Assembly (NCBI GenBank): GCA_016234745.1
Contig: JACRAR010000074.1
Coordinates: forward strand, 496,001-560,000
DNA length: 64,000 nucleotides
Reading direction: 5' to 3'
Origin: Betaproteobacteria bacterium
GTDB taxonomy: Bacteria > Pseudomonadota > Gammaproteobacteria > Burkholderiales > Rhodocyclaceae
The notes beneath the pieces were generated by a model. It was not told where the DNA came from. It saw only the letters and a program-made list of their open reading frames with translations, and ran no database searches. How positions within the stretch are numbered: the stretch's first letter is position 1; every line of letters starts with the position of its first letter. Below are positions 9,190 through 18,494 of this stretch, one piece after another. Position numbers and translations under genes: made by a program.

Positions 9190-10271
9190 ACGTCAGCCTG
9201 GGCGAGCGCTCCTATCCGATCCTGATCGGCCCCGGTCTGCTGGCCCAGGCAGAATTGCTGCTGACGCATCTGCCTGCCAGGCGTGCCGTCATCATCAGCA
9301 ACCGGACGGTCGCACCCCTGTATCTGGAGACGCTCGCTGCACCCTTGCGGGCTGCCGGTGTCAAGCTCGCACAAATCGTGCTCCCCGATGGAGAGCAATA
9401 CAAGAGCTGGGAAACGCTCAACCTGATTTTTGACGGATTGCTGTGCGAGCACTGCGATCGCAGCACGACGCTCATCGCACTGGGTGGCGGCGTCATCGGC
9501 GATCTGGTCGGTTTCGCGGCAGCAACTTATCAGCGCGGCGTGCCTTTCATCCAGGTGCCGACCAGTCTGCTGGCGCAAGTCGATTCATCGGTCGGCGGCA
9601 AGACCGGCATCAACCATCCGCGCGGCAAGAACATGATCGGTGCCTTCTGGCAGCCAAGGCTGGTGCTGGCGGCTACCGATACCCTCAAGACCTTGCCGCC
9701 GCGGGAACTTGCTGCAGGTCTCGCCGAGGTCATCAAATACGGCCTGATCCGCGACCTGCCTTTTCTGGAATGGCTGGAAGACAACATGGAGTCGCTCTGC
9801 GCCGGGGATGATGCGGCACTGGCCTATGCTATCGAACGCAGCTGCCGCAACAAGGCCGAAGTGGTGGCCGAGGATGAGCACGAAACAGCCCGGGAGGGCG
9901 GACGGGCGCTGCTGAATTTGGGCCACACCTTTGGCCATGCCATAGAGACCGGGATGGGCTATGGCGCCTGGCTGCACGGCGAGGCTGTGGCGGCCGGCAT
10001 GGTCATGGCTGCCGAATTGTCGCGGCGTCTTGGCTGGTTGGCCGATGCCGATGTCTCCCGTGTGCGCCGTCTGTTGTTGCGCGCCGGCTTGCCGGTACAG
10101 GGCGCCGTGCTGGGAGCGCAACGCTACCTGGAACTGATGGGACACGACAAGAAAGTTATCGACGGCCGTCTGCGCCTGGTGCTGCTCAGGCGCCTTGGCG
10201 AGGGTGTCACCTGGGCCGACGCTGCCCCTGCGGAAATTGTTGCAGCCATTGAGACCTGCTGCCATGACTGA
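9177..10271 (+). CDS. aroB: 3-dehydroquinate synthase
   Basis: Converts DAHP to 3-dehydroquinate, the second step of the shikimate pathway, using NAD and a divalent metal. The frame is open from 8970, but the ATG at 9177 gives the canonical N-terminus [15 protein letters not shown] and 364 aa, the usual AroB length. The NAD-binding motif [15 protein letters not shown] and substrate-binding [20 protein letters not shown] are intact. So are the metal-ligand regions KYGLI..E and [12 protein letters not shown] with HGEAVAAGM. It overlaps aroK by 13 bases upstream and the next gene by 8 bases downstream, so the three are co-transcribed. Confidence 0.97.
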   Translation: MRRLNVSLGERSYPILIGPGLLAQAELLLTHLPARRAVIISNRTVAPLYLETLAAPLRAAGVKLAQIVLPDGEQYKSWETLNLIFDGLLCEHCDRSTTLIALGGGVIGDLVGFAAATYQRGVPFIQVPTSLLAQVDSSVGGKTGINHPRGKNMIGAFWQPRLVLAATDTLKTLPPRELAAGLAEVIKYGLIRDLPFLEWLEDNMESLCAGDDAALAYAIERSCRNKAEVVAEDEHETAREGGRALLNLGHTFGHAIETGMGYGAWLHGEAVAAGMVMAAELSRRLGWLADADVSRVRRLLLRAGLPVQGAVLGAQRYLELMGHDKKVIDGRLRLVLLRRLGEGVTWADAAPAEIVAAIETCCHD

Positions 10272-11415
10272 GTTGACAAGCTATGCCGTGCAGGCCGGAA
10301 ATTCTCGCGGGCGTGCCATCGTCGAGCCGGCCCCGACGGAACGCAACGAATTTCAGCGCGACCGCGATCGCATTGTTCATTCCACGGCCTTCCGCCGGCT
10401 CGAATACAAGACCCAGGTCTTTGTCAATCATGAGGGCGACTTGTTTCGCACCCGGCTGACCCACAGCATTGAGGTGGCGCAGATCGCCCGCGGCATTGCC
10501 CGATCATTGCGTGTGAATGAAGATCTGGTAGAAGCGATTGCCCTGGCGCACGATTTGGGGCACACGCCGTTCGGCCATGCCGGGCAGGATGCGCTGAATG
10601 CCTGCATGCAGGACTACGGCGGTTTCGAGCACAACCTGCAAAGCTTGCGCACTGTCGATCTGCTAGAAGAACGTTATGCCGCTTTCGACGGACTCAACCT
10701 CTGCTTCGAAACGCGCGAGGGCATTCTCAAGCACTGCTCGCCCCAACATGCCCGCGAACTCGGCGATGTCGGCCGGCGTTTCCTCGAAAATCGTCGCCCA
10801 TCCGTGGAGGCGCAGATTTGCAATCTCGCCGACGAGATTGCCTACAACAATCACGACATCGATGACGGCCTGCGTTCCGGTCTTCTGGTCATCGAACAGC
10901 TCGACAACGTGGCGGCGTTTTCCCGTCATGCGCAGACAGTCCGCAGGGAATACCCCGGCATCGCCGGAAGACGCCTGATCCATGAAACCGTGCGACGCAT
11001 GATCAACGCACTGGCGCTCGATCTGATTACGGAAACACGGAGCCGGATTTCAGCCGTTGCACCCTTGTCGCTCGACGATGTTCAAGCTGCACCGGCCCTG
11101 GTCGCATTCAGCACGGAGATGCATGAGCAGCAGAAAAATTTGAAGGTCTTCCTGCGCGACCACCTCTACCGGCACTATCAGGTGCTGCGCATGACCAACA
11201 AGGCGCGCCGGATCGTCGGCGACCTGTTCGGTGCCTTCATGGAAGAACCCAGCCTCTTGCCGCCTCAATATCAGCAGATGAGCCGCCTCGAGCAGGCGGA
11301 TACCGCTCGGGACCATTCCACCAAGGCCAGGGCGGTGGCTGATTACATCGCCGGCATGACCGATCGCTATGCCATCCGCGAACATCGCCGCCTGTTCGCC
11401 GTAGGGGAAATATGA
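10264..11415 (+). CDS. dgt: dGTP triphosphohydrolase-like protein (HD domain)
   Basis: HD-superfamily hydrolase of the deoxyguanosinetriphosphate triphosphohydrolase-like type, which splits dNTPs into nucleoside and triphosphate. The chosen ATG at 10264 gives 383 aa and overlaps aroB by 8 bases. The N-terminal signature [20 protein letters not shown], metal-binding H of [16 protein letters not shown], the HD pair in [16 protein letters not shown] (about residue 100) and the later [16 protein letters not shown] are all present. aroK-aroB-dgt is a common beta- and gammaproteobacterial order. Whether dGTP is really the preferred substrate is not shown by the sequence; short-form homologues often act on other dNTPs or need activators. 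Confidence 0.9.
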   Translation: MTELTSYAVQAGNSRGRAIVEPAPTERNEFQRDRDRIVHSTAFRRLEYKTQVFVNHEGDLFRTRLTHSIEVAQIARGIARSLRVNEDLVEAIALAHDLGHTPFGHAGQDALNACMQDYGGFEHNLQSLRTVDLLEERYAAFDGLNLCFETREGILKHCSPQHARELGDVGRRFLENRRPSVEAQICNLADEIAYNNHDIDDGLRSGLLVIEQLDNVAAFSRHAQTVRREYPGIAGRRLIHETVRRMINALALDLITETRSRISAVAPLSLDDVQAAPALVAFSTEMHEQQKNLKVFLRDHLYRHYQVLRMTNKARRIVGDLFGAFMEEPSLLPPQYQQMSRLEQADTARDHSTKARAVADYIAGMTDRYAIREHRRLFAVGEI

Positions 11416-11529
11416 GCTTCATGCGCATCGGCTTTTGCATGCAACTGCCCCCCCATGTATCATCTTTGAAAACCCCAGTGCCAGGCCAGACGCGCCTGCC
11501 ACAATGACAAGGGAATAATTGGAGCCAAC

Positions 11530-14500
11530 ATGCGCAATCGTGTTTTGATCAAGTTTGTTTTTCTGGCGATTTTGGCCATGCTCGCTCTGACGGGTTGCGT
11601 CAGCGGTCCGGGGGACTCGTCGCCAACCAAAACCGTCGCAGCCAGCATCGCCATCGCGCTGACGGATCCGGTGACTGGCGCCTCCCTGACCAGCATCAGC
11701 AGCGGCAAACCCGCCAAGGTTTCGGCCACGGTTAGGGATACGGCTGGTGCCGTGGTGCCTAACCTGGTGGTGAGTTTCACGACAGACACGGGCTTGGCCA
11801 CCATGTTACCCAGTACGGGAACAGCACTCACCGATGCCACCGGTGTCGCTACCATCCAGATTTCAACCGCCAGCCTGGCGGCAGCAGGTGCTACAACCAT
11901 CTCGGCTGCGGCCACGGTTGGTACTACCGCCGTTTCGGCTAGCGTCGGCTATAGCGTGATCGCCACGACCGCCGGTGTCACCGGCATCAGTCTGGCGCTC
12001 ACCAGCCCCAGCAGCGGCCTTGCCGTTACCAGCATCAGTACCGGCAATCCAGCCAAGGTCACGGCGACCGTGCGGGACGCAGCTGGCACCCTTGTTCCCA
12101 ACACAGTGGTGAGCTTCTCCACTGCGGCGTCCCTGGCGACAATGATCCCGGCTTCAGGAACGGCGCTGACCGATGCATTCGGGGTGGCGTGGATCCAGAT
12201 TGCCTCGGCGAACCCGCAGGCTTCCGGTGCGACGACGATCAGCGCTACCGCCGCAGTGGGCGGTAACACGCTGAGCAGCAGCGTCGGCTTCAGCGTGATC
12301 CCTACCAGCACGGGAGCGACCGGAGTATCCGTGGTGCTGACCAATCCGAGCACGGGAGCCGCCGTTACCAGCATCAGCCTGAACAGCCCGGCGAAAGTCA
12401 CGGCGACGGTCAGGGATTCGCTCGGCGCAGTCGTTCCCAATACCGTGGTCACTTTCGCAACTTCGGGTTCTCTGGCGACCATGGTGCCCGCTGCAACGGC
12501 CCTGACCGACGGATCTGGCGTGGCTTCGATCCAGATTGCCGCCGCCAGTCCGGCCGCGGCGGGAGCTACCACCATCAGTGCCACGGCAACGGTGGATGGG
12601 GCTTCGGTTTCGGGCAGCGTCGGCTTCAGCGTCACGCCCACCAATGTCGGTACGCCCGGTGTTACCGTCGCACTGACCGACAGCAGCGGCAAGGCAATAT
12701 CCAGCATCAGCCCGGGCAACCCCGCCAGGGTGGTGGCCACAATCCGCGATGCCACCGGTTCCGGTGTGCCCAATGCCGTGGTAAGCTTTTCCACCAATTC
12801 TTCTTTGGCGACCATGACGCCAGCTTCCGGGACCGCGCTCACCAATGCCTCGGGCGTGGCGTCTATCCAGATCGATGCCGCCGGTCTGACGGCCGCGGGT
12901 GCCACCACCATCAGCGCGACGGCGAACGTTTCCGGTTCCTCGGTCACGGGCAGCACGGGATACAGCGTCAGCGCTGCCAATGCCGTGCTGGGCACCATGA
13001 CGGTGGCGACGAACCCACTTTCTCCCTACGCCACTACCAGTGTCTCGGTGCCCGTATCCGGCGTAGGCTCTACGCCGGTGACCATCAACTTTTCCTCAAT
13101 CTGCGCCGGAACCGGCAAGGCGACACTGCCCGCCAGCGTGCAGACCGTGAATGGGGTTGCCACGGCAACCTACACGGACAAGGGTTGCGCTTCCACCGAC
13201 ACGATTACTGCGAGTGTGGCCGGTCTGGCGGTGACCACGACGACCACGATCGTGGTGCAGACGCCAGGAGCCACCAGCATCCAGTTCGTTTCCGCGACGC
13301 CTTCGACCATCGTGCTCAAGGGAACCGGCGGTGCGGGTCTGGTGGAGAGCGCACTGGTCAAGTTCAAGGTAGTGGATTCCAACAATGCGCCCATCGTCGG
13401 GGCGGATGTCAGCCTGGACTTGACGACCAGGACTGGCGGCATACTCCTTGATGGCTCGAGCGCGGCAGTGGCGAAAAAAACCGATGGCAACGGCGAGGTA
13501 TCGGTATCCGTCCAGTCCGGCACGGCGCCGACGGCAGTCTGGGTGAAAGCCACGGTGACTTCGGTTTCGCCCACTTTCAGCAGCCAGTCGAGTCTCTTGA
13601 GAATTTCGACGGGGCGCCCGGCGCAGGACCGGTTCAGCATCAGCGTGAGCACCCATAACATCGAGGGCTGGGGTACCAATGGATCAACAACCACGGTCAA
13701 TGTGATCGCTTCCGACCGGCTCGGCAATCCCGTGCCGGATGGCACGGCGATCAATTTCGTTACCGAAGGCGCCCAGATAGCACCCTCTTGTGCAACGGCA
13801 AACGGGACCTGCGGCGTCACATTCACAAGCGCCAATCCCCGTCCCACTGGAGATAGCGAACCCCAAAGCATAGTGACGGCCGGACGGGTCACGGTCCTGG
13901 CCTACGCCTTGGGTGAGGAGAGTTTCAGCGACTTGTACGGGGACAACATCTTTCACGGGAAAAACGGCTTGACCACCGATACCCGCGGTGACGATCCGTT
14001 CAACGATCTGGGCGACGTGTTCATCGACAACAACGAGGATGGTTCGTGGCAGTCGGGCGAACAGTTCATCGCGTTCAACTCGGCCAATGCCAAAGCCTGT
14101 GTCAGCGGCATAGCGACTTCGCCGGCAGCGCCCAGCAAGTCAGATTCCTGCGACGGCACATGGGGCGCCGCCCATGTCAGGCAGAGCGCCTTGATAGTAC
14201 TTTCCGGTTCCGGCGCCTCAGTGAGCAGCACCAAGCCTACGTCGTCTTTCGCGCCAAGCAAAATCACCTATTCGATGGGCGGGGCAGCGACCTGCACCCA
14301 AACTTTCAGCTTCTATGCATTCGACGAAAACAAAAACCCGCTTCCGGCAAAGACAGCGCTGGCGACGGTTGCACCACCGTCAGCGCTGGGCACGGTTACC
14401 ATCACTCCGGCGAGCGTCCAGGACAGTACAGCTGCCGGCGGGACTGGCCACACGATCCAAATCAGCAAGACGGCGACCATTGACGGCACGACTGGATTGG

Positions 14501-14601
14501 CTACGTGTACGACCTTGGGCACAACTGAAGTGCCGCTCACGATATCCTTCACGACTCCCGGAGGCGTGACGACGCAGACGATTTTTTACATCACCGACTG
14601 A
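11530..14601 (+). CDS. Large lipoprotein with four tandem Big-1 type Ig-like repeats, paralogue C
   Basis: Third Ig-like lipoprotein, 1023 aa, ATG at 11530 behind a GGAG ribosome site. Lipobox MLALTGC (Cys23). Residues about 40-490 are four near-identical modules of about 113 aa, each with SISxGNPAKVTATVRD, VVPNTVVSFST, SLATMxPASGTALTD, SGVASIQI and GATTISATA. The C-terminal half matches paralogue A (3332-6181) almost motif for motif: VLKGTGG, VWVKAT, NIEGW, SDRLGNPVPDGTAINF, AYALGEESF, FIDNNEDGSWQSGEQF, CDGTWGAAHVRQS. Two such genes flanking aroKB-dgt suggest duplication. Big-1 repeats occur in adhesins of the invasin/intimin family, but here the anchor is lipid, not a beta-barrel. The ligand is unknown. 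Confidence 0.82.
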   Translation: MRNRVLIKFVFLAILAMLALTGCVSGPGDSSPTKTVAASIAIALTDPVTGASLTSISSGKPAKVSATVRDTAGAVVPNLVVSFTTDTGLATMLPSTGTALTDATGVATIQISTASLAAAGATTISAAATVGTTAVSASVGYSVIATTAGVTGISLALTSPSSGLAVTSISTGNPAKVTATVRDAAGTLVPNTVVSFSTAASLATMIPASGTALTDAFGVAWIQIASANPQASGATTISATAAVGGNTLSSSVGFSVIPTSTGATGVSVVLTNPSTGAAVTSISLNSPAKVTATVRDSLGAVVPNTVVTFATSGSLATMVPAATALTDGSGVASIQIAAASPAAAGATTISATATVDGASVSGSVGFSVTPTNVGTPGVTVALTDSSGKAISSISPGNPARVVATIRDATGSGVPNAVVSFSTNSSLATMTPASGTALTNASGVASIQIDAAGLTAAGATTISATANVSGSSVTGSTGYSVSAANAVLGTMTVATNPLSPYATTSVSVPVSGVGSTPVTINFSSICAGTGKATLPASVQTVNGVATATYTDKGCASTDTITASVAGLAVTTTTTIVVQTPGATSIQFVSATPSTIVLKGTGGAGLVESALVKFKVVDSNNAPIVGADVSLDLTTRTGGILLDGSSAAVAKKTDGNGEVSVSVQSGTAPTAVWVKATVTSVSPTFSSQSSLLRISTGRPAQDRFSISVSTHNIEGWGTNGSTTTVNVIASDRLGNPVPDGTAINFVTEGAQIAPSCATANGTCGVTFTSANPRPTGDSEPQSIVTAGRVTVLAYALGEESFSDLYGDNIFHGKNGLTTDTRGDDPFNDLGDVFIDNNEDGSWQSGEQFIAFNSANAKACVSGIATSPAAPSKSDSCDGTWGAAHVRQSALIVLSGSGASVSSTKPTSSFAPSKITYSMGGAATCTQTFSFYAFDENKNPLPAKTALATVAPPSALGTVTITPASVQDSTAAGGTGHTIQISKTATIDGTTGLATCTTLGTTEVPLTISFTTPGGVTTQTIFYITD
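11647..12990 (+). repeat. Four tandem coding repeats of about 335-340 bp (Ig-like modules)
   Basis: Units begin near 11647, 11986, 12326 and 12661 and encode modules of about 113 aa. They are similar at the DNA level too, for example the repeated ACCAGCATCAG and GGCGACC..ATG segments, so unequal recombination could change copy number. Confidence 0.75.
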
Positions 14602-14617
14602 CCATTCAATCGCGAGG

Positions 14618-14649
14618 AAACCGATAGAGCCGGCCCTGTGCCGGTTTCG
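14618..14649 (+). terminator. Possible weak terminator after paralogue C
   Basis: AGCCGGC (14628-14634) can pair with GCCGGTT (14640-14646, one G-T pair) around a 5-nt loop, and AAACCG at 14618 can pair alternatively with CGGTTT at 14642. The T-run is only TTT, so this is tentative. Confidence 0.35.
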
Positions 14650-14738
14650 TGCTGTGCTCGGGCAATGTCAGATTGCATTGGATAAATACCCTGCGTAAAT
14701 GCTGTCTTGTTGCAACTTCACAATCCGCGACATGGGCG

Positions 14739-14744
14739 GATAAT
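14739..14744 (+). promoter_or_regulatory. -10 box (GATAAT) immediately before the PP0621-family gene
   Basis: GATAAT lies 5 bases before the ATG at 14750 with no Shine-Dalgarno between. TTGCAA at 14710-14715 is too far (23 bp) to be a good -35. It would give a leaderless or near-leaderless transcript for the PP0621-pilS-pilR-ampD group. Confidence 0.3.
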
Positions 14745-14749
14745 GGCGC

Positions 14750-14986
14750 ATGGGCTCAAAGTTTTTTTTGTTTGTTTTGCTTGGCTTGGTGGTTTATCTG
14801 CTGGTGCGCGCTTCGGGACGCAGGCGCCGCGCAGCGGCTAAGCCTGCGCCGGCGACGGAGCGGATGGTGGCTTGCGCCCGGTGCGGCCTGAACCTGCCCG
14901 AAAGCGAAAGCCTCCAATCAGATGGGCAATACCACTATTGCTGCGAGCAGCATCGTGGACTCGGACCGCTTGAGCGCAAGCGCTGA
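14750..14986 (+). CDS. PP0621-family small membrane-anchored zinc-motif protein
   Basis: A 78-aa protein with one N-terminal membrane segment (FFLFVLLGLVVYLLVRA), a basic stretch (RRRRAAAKP) and a C-terminal motif MVACARCGLNLPESES followed by YHYCCEQH. The CxxC plus CC..H pattern suggests a metal site. The family is found right upstream of pilS in betaproteobacteria, and its function is not established. The last 65 bases overlap the likely pilS start in another frame, so the two are translationally linked. No ribosome site is visible, only a -10 box 5 bases before the ATG. Confidence 0.7.
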   Translation: MGSKFFLFVLLGLVVYLLVRASGRRRRAAAKPAPATERMVACARCGLNLPESESLQSDGQYHYCCEQHRGLGPLERKR

Positions 14987-16562
14987 GATCGTCGACCGGC
15001 CGGGTCAGTCGAACGGACCGCCGGAGATTTTCTGGCGCTCCCTGCATTACTTCAACCTGTATCGCCTGGGCGTAGCGACCTTCTTTCTCAGCGCCATACA
15101 GATCTACGGCGATACGCTGGGTTTCGGCGCTCAGAATCCTGACTTGTTTGCCTGGGTCAGCACCGCCTATCTGCTGTTAGGAGCGTTGTTCTACCTTGCT
15201 CCCCAGTTATTCCGCGGGAGTTTCAGTTTCCATCTGACGCTTCAGGTGGTTGTCGATATTCTGTTGCTGACCGTGCTGATGTATGCCAGCGGCGGCGCCA
15301 AGAGCGGCATGGCGATCATGTTGCTGGTGGTTCTGGCGGCGGCCGGGCTGGTCGGGCAGGGGCGGCTCAGCCTGTTTTTTGCAGCATTGGCGACGCTGGC
15401 CTTGCTGCTCGAACAAGCCTATCGCGTTCTCGAGTTTGGCGCCAACCTCGAAGATTTCATGCGTTCCGGCATCACCAGCATTGGCTTTTTCGCCATCGCC
15501 ATCAGCGCCCGCCTGCTGGCGCGGCGGGTGGTGGCCAACGAGGAACTGGCACGCCGCCGCGGCGTCGAACTGGCCAATCAGATGCTCATCAACCAACGCG
15601 TGATCCGTGACATGCAGGATGGGGTGCTGGTTGTCGCTGCGGATGGCATGGTGAAACAGCATAATCCGCAGGCCGAGAATCTTCTGGGAATGCGTGCTGA
15701 GCCGCTCACCGATCTCGCCGCAGTTTCGCCAACCTTGGCACAATGCTTCATGCGCTGGCGTCAGCAGTCGGTGGAAACGGCCGAGACCATGCGCATTCCC
15801 GATAACGGTCGATTACTGCGTGTTCGGTTTTTGCCTGCCGGAGAAGGTGGCAATGCCTTGCTTTATATTGAGGACATGGAACGCGAACTGGCCCAGGTGC
15901 AGCAACTGAAGCTGGCCGCGCTGGGACGCCTGACGGCCAACATGGCGCATGAGATCCGCAATCCGCTCTCGGCCATCAGCCATGCCGCAGAATTACTGGC
16001 TGAAGAGCCTGGCGACGAAACCCTGCAACGCCTCACGCGCATCATCGGGGACAATACGCAAAGACTCAATCGCCTGGTTGGCGAAGTGCTGGAGTTGGGG
16101 CGGCGCGACAGCGCCCATGCGGAACTGCTTGGCGTGAAAGGCTTCATCGAAGCCTTTCTTGACGACTATGCGGTCAATGAACCCCAGATCAAGGAGATCG
16201 TTGTCCTGTCGCTGGACCCGTCCGCCATGCTGAGTTTTGATCGCAGCCACCTCAACCGGGTGCTCTGGAATCTGCTGGGGAATGCGTTGCGCCATTGCCG
16301 GCGGCAGCCTGGCAGCATCCGACTGGAATCTCAGGCATCGGCCTACCCGGGGCACACAGAATTGCATATCATTGACGATGGTGCCGGCATCGCGACCGCG
16401 TTGCAGAGCCAGGTGTTCGAACCCTTTTTCACGACTCACAGCAGTGGAACCGGCCTGGGTTTGTACATTGCCCGCGAACTCTGCGAAGCCAACGGTGCGC
16501 TGCTGGAAATTCAGGCGAATGCGCCCGGCGCGCATTTTTGCCTGACCGGCAAGGGGGATTGA
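14922..16562 (+). CDS. pilS: PilS-type sensor histidine kinase
   Basis: Membrane histidine kinase that partners PilR to control sigma-54-dependent pilin transcription. The product is 546 aa from ATG 14922. The first conserved segment (FWRSLHYFNLYRLGVATFF) starts about 35 residues in, so a later non-ATG start is possible. Residues about 45-205 hold several hydrophobic helices, then a PAS-like domain (about 225-310, QDGVLVVAADGMVKQHNPQAE). HisKA follows with phospho-acceptor His in NMAHEIRNPLSAISHAAELL (about residue 343), then HATPase_c (NLLGNALRH, DDGAGI, GTGLGLYIAREL). The stop overlaps the pilR start (TGATG). The gene order small protein-pilS-pilR supports the name; pilin itself is not in the window. 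Confidence 0.9.
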   Translation: MGNTTIAASSIVDSDRLSASAEIVDRPGQSNGPPEIFWRSLHYFNLYRLGVATFFLSAIQIYGDTLGFGAQNPDLFAWVSTAYLLLGALFYLAPQLFRGSFSFHLTLQVVVDILLLTVLMYASGGAKSGMAIMLLVVLAAAGLVGQGRLSLFFAALATLALLLEQAYRVLEFGANLEDFMRSGITSIGFFAIAISARLLARRVVANEELARRRGVELANQMLINQRVIRDMQDGVLVVAADGMVKQHNPQAENLLGMRAEPLTDLAAVSPTLAQCFMRWRQQSVETAETMRIPDNGRLLRVRFLPAGEGGNALLYIEDMERELAQVQQLKLAALGRLTANMAHEIRNPLSAISHAAELLAEEPGDETLQRLTRIIGDNTQRLNRLVGEVLELGRRDSAHAELLGVKGFIEAFLDDYAVNEPQIKEIVVLSLDPSAMLSFDRSHLNRVLWNLLGNALRHCRRQPGSIRLESQASAYPGHTELHIIDDGAGIATALQSQVFEPFFTTHSSGTGLGLYIARELCEANGALLEIQANAPGAHFCLTGKGD

Positions 16563-17941
16563 TGAAGAGCGATGGCAAACACCGCGGCGAAGCAGACATA
16601 CGTGTGCTGGTTGTCGACGATGAGCCGGATATTCGTGAGCTGCTTGATCTGACCCTGGCGCGCATGGGCCTGACGGCCGATTGCGTCGGCAGCGTGGGCG
16701 ACGCCAGGCGCCTGTTGACAGAGAAGCGCTATCGTTTGTGCCTGACCGACATGCGTCTGCCGGATGGGGAGGGGCTCGACTTGGTGCGGTATATCGGCGA
16801 GCACTGCCAGGAATTACCGGTGGCTGTGATCACCGCGTATGGCAGCATGGAGAATGCCGTCTCGGCACTCAAGGCCGGCGCTTTCGATTATCTGGCCAAG
16901 CCCGTCTCGCTTGATCAACTGCGCCTGCTGGTCAGGTCGGCGATCGATTTGCCGCTTCACAATGAACGCGATACCGATTCCGTAACCCAGGCGCTGCTCG
17001 GTGACTCGCCGGCGATGTGCCAGACGCGTGCCCTGGTGGAGCGCGTCGCGCGCAGCCAGGCGCCGGTCTATATTTCTGGAGAATCGGGAACCGGCAAGGA
17101 ACTGGCGGCAAGCCTGATTCATCGACTCGGCGCGCGGCGCGGTGCGCCATTCATCGCCGTCAATTGCGGGGCGATCCCTGAAAACCTGATGGAAAGCGAA
17201 TTCTTCGGCTATCGCAAAGGGGCATTCACTGGCGCCGAAAGCGAGCGCGACGGCTTTTTCCAAGCGGCGGGCGGCGGGACCCTGTTTCTCGATGAAGTGG
17301 CCGACCTGCCTCTGGCGATGCAGGTCAAACTGCTGCGCGCCATCCAGGAGAAGCGGGTGCGCAAGGTGGGTGCCACCGGCGAGGATGCCGTGGATGTGCG
17401 GATTATTTGCGCCACACATCAGAATCTGAAGGCGCTGGTGGAACAGGAGCGGTTTCGCCAGGACTTGTTTTATCGCCTCAACGTCATCGAAGTCAGAATG
17501 CCGTCCCTGCGCGAATGCCGGCAGGATGTCCAGTTGCTGACCAAGAGTATTCTGGAACGCTTGGCGAACGCCGCAGGACTGCCGGTGCCGTGCCTCTCGC
17601 CGGCGGTGGTCGCCGCTTTGGACGAATACCCGTTTCCCGGCAATGTGCGCGAACTGGAAAATGTACTGGAACGTGCTTTGGCCTTGCTTGCGGGGAACAC
17701 GATCGAACTCGCCGACCTGCAACTTACCGCCCCGGTTCAGGATGGCACGGAACCGGCGGGAGCGTTGCCGCCGGATCATCTGGGATTGCAAGAGCATCTC
17801 GACCGGGTCGAGAGGCAGACGATTCTCGACGCTCTGCACAAGACCCGTTTCAACCGGACGGCTGCGGCCAAGCTGCTTGGCGTGACCTTCCGCTCGCTGC
17901 GCTATCGCATGCAGCGCCTGGGGCTGAATGAACGGGAATGA
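16562..17941 (+). CDS. pilR: PilR-type sigma-54 response regulator
   Basis: NtrC-family activator that receives phosphate from PilS and activates sigma-54 promoters such as pilA. ATG 16562 overlaps the pilS stop and gives 459 aa. The receiver domain has the phospho-acceptor Asp in LCLTDMRLPDGEG (about residue 63) and the conserved Lys in DYLAKP. The AAA+ domain has Walker A GESGTGKE (about residue 170), the sigma-54-contact loop GAFTGAESER and Walker B GGGTLFLDEVADL. A Fis-type helix-turn-helix lies at the C-terminus (NRTAAAKLLGVTFRSLRYRM). All catalytic elements are intact. It overlaps ampD by 14 bases. Confidence 0.93.
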   Translation: MKSDGKHRGEADIRVLVVDDEPDIRELLDLTLARMGLTADCVGSVGDARRLLTEKRYRLCLTDMRLPDGEGLDLVRYIGEHCQELPVAVITAYGSMENAVSALKAGAFDYLAKPVSLDQLRLLVRSAIDLPLHNERDTDSVTQALLGDSPAMCQTRALVERVARSQAPVYISGESGTGKELAASLIHRLGARRGAPFIAVNCGAIPENLMESEFFGYRKGAFTGAESERDGFFQAAGGGTLFLDEVADLPLAMQVKLLRAIQEKRVRKVGATGEDAVDVRIICATHQNLKALVEQERFRQDLFYRLNVIEVRMPSLRECRQDVQLLTKSILERLANAAGLPVPCLSPAVVAALDEYPFPGNVRELENVLERALALLAGNTIELADLQLTAPVQDGTEPAGALPPDHLGLQEHLDRVERQTILDALHKTRFNRTAAAKLLGVTFRSLRYRMQRLGLNERE

Positions 17942-18494
17942 GTCCATAGCAGCGTCTGTGCTCGGCGCCGAACTCGACGCCGCTGCGCTGCTGCCAGGTG
18001 CGCGTTTCATTCCCTCCCCGAATTGCGATTCCCGTCCGCCGGGCGCATCGGTCGAGCTGATCGTGATCCATGCCATCAGCCTGCCGCCGGGCGAGTTCGG
18101 CGGCGACGGCATCGAATGCCTGTTTACCAACCGACTCGATCCGGACGCGCATGGCTATTACGCGGAAATCCAGCAGTTGCGCGTGTCGGCGCATTTCCTG
18201 ATTCGCCGCGACGGCGAGGTGGTGCAGTATGTTCCGTGCGACCGGCGCGCCTGGCATGCCGGCTTGTCGAGTTGGAACGGACGCGAGCGCTGCAATGACT
18301 TTTCCATAGGCATCGAGCTGGAAGGTTGCGACGAATCGCCCTTCGAGGAAGTGCAATACGCGGTACTGGCGCATCTGCTGCAGGTGCTGCGCCGTGCCTA
18401 CGCCATCGCCGCAGTGGTTGGCCATGCAGAAATTGCGCCCGGCCGCAAGACCGACCCGGGTCCCTGCTTCGATTGGAGTCGCGTTAGATGTTAG
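17928..18494 (+). CDS. ampD: 1,6-anhydro-N-acetylmuramyl-L-alanine amidase AmpD
   Basis: Cytoplasmic zinc amidase that cuts the peptide from anhydro-muropeptides in cell-wall recycling. The 188-aa length fits AmpD. Zinc ligands are visible as the His of LIVIHAISLPPGEFGG, the His of AVVGHAEIAPGRKTDPGPCFDW and the Asp in the same motif. RVSAHFLIRRDGEVVQYV and AWHAGLSSWNGRERCNDFSIGIELEG are also typical. It starts inside the 3' end of pilR. AmpD loss raises AmpC expression in other bacteria; no ampC is seen here. Confidence 0.95.
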   Translation: MNGNESIAASVLGAELDAAALLPGARFIPSPNCDSRPPGASVELIVIHAISLPPGEFGGDGIECLFTNRLDPDAHGYYAEIQQLRVSAHFLIRRDGEVVQYVPCDRRAWHAGLSSWNGRERCNDFSIGIELEGCDESPFEEVQYAVLAHLLQVLRRAYAIAAVVGHAEIAPGRKTDPGPCFDWSRVRC

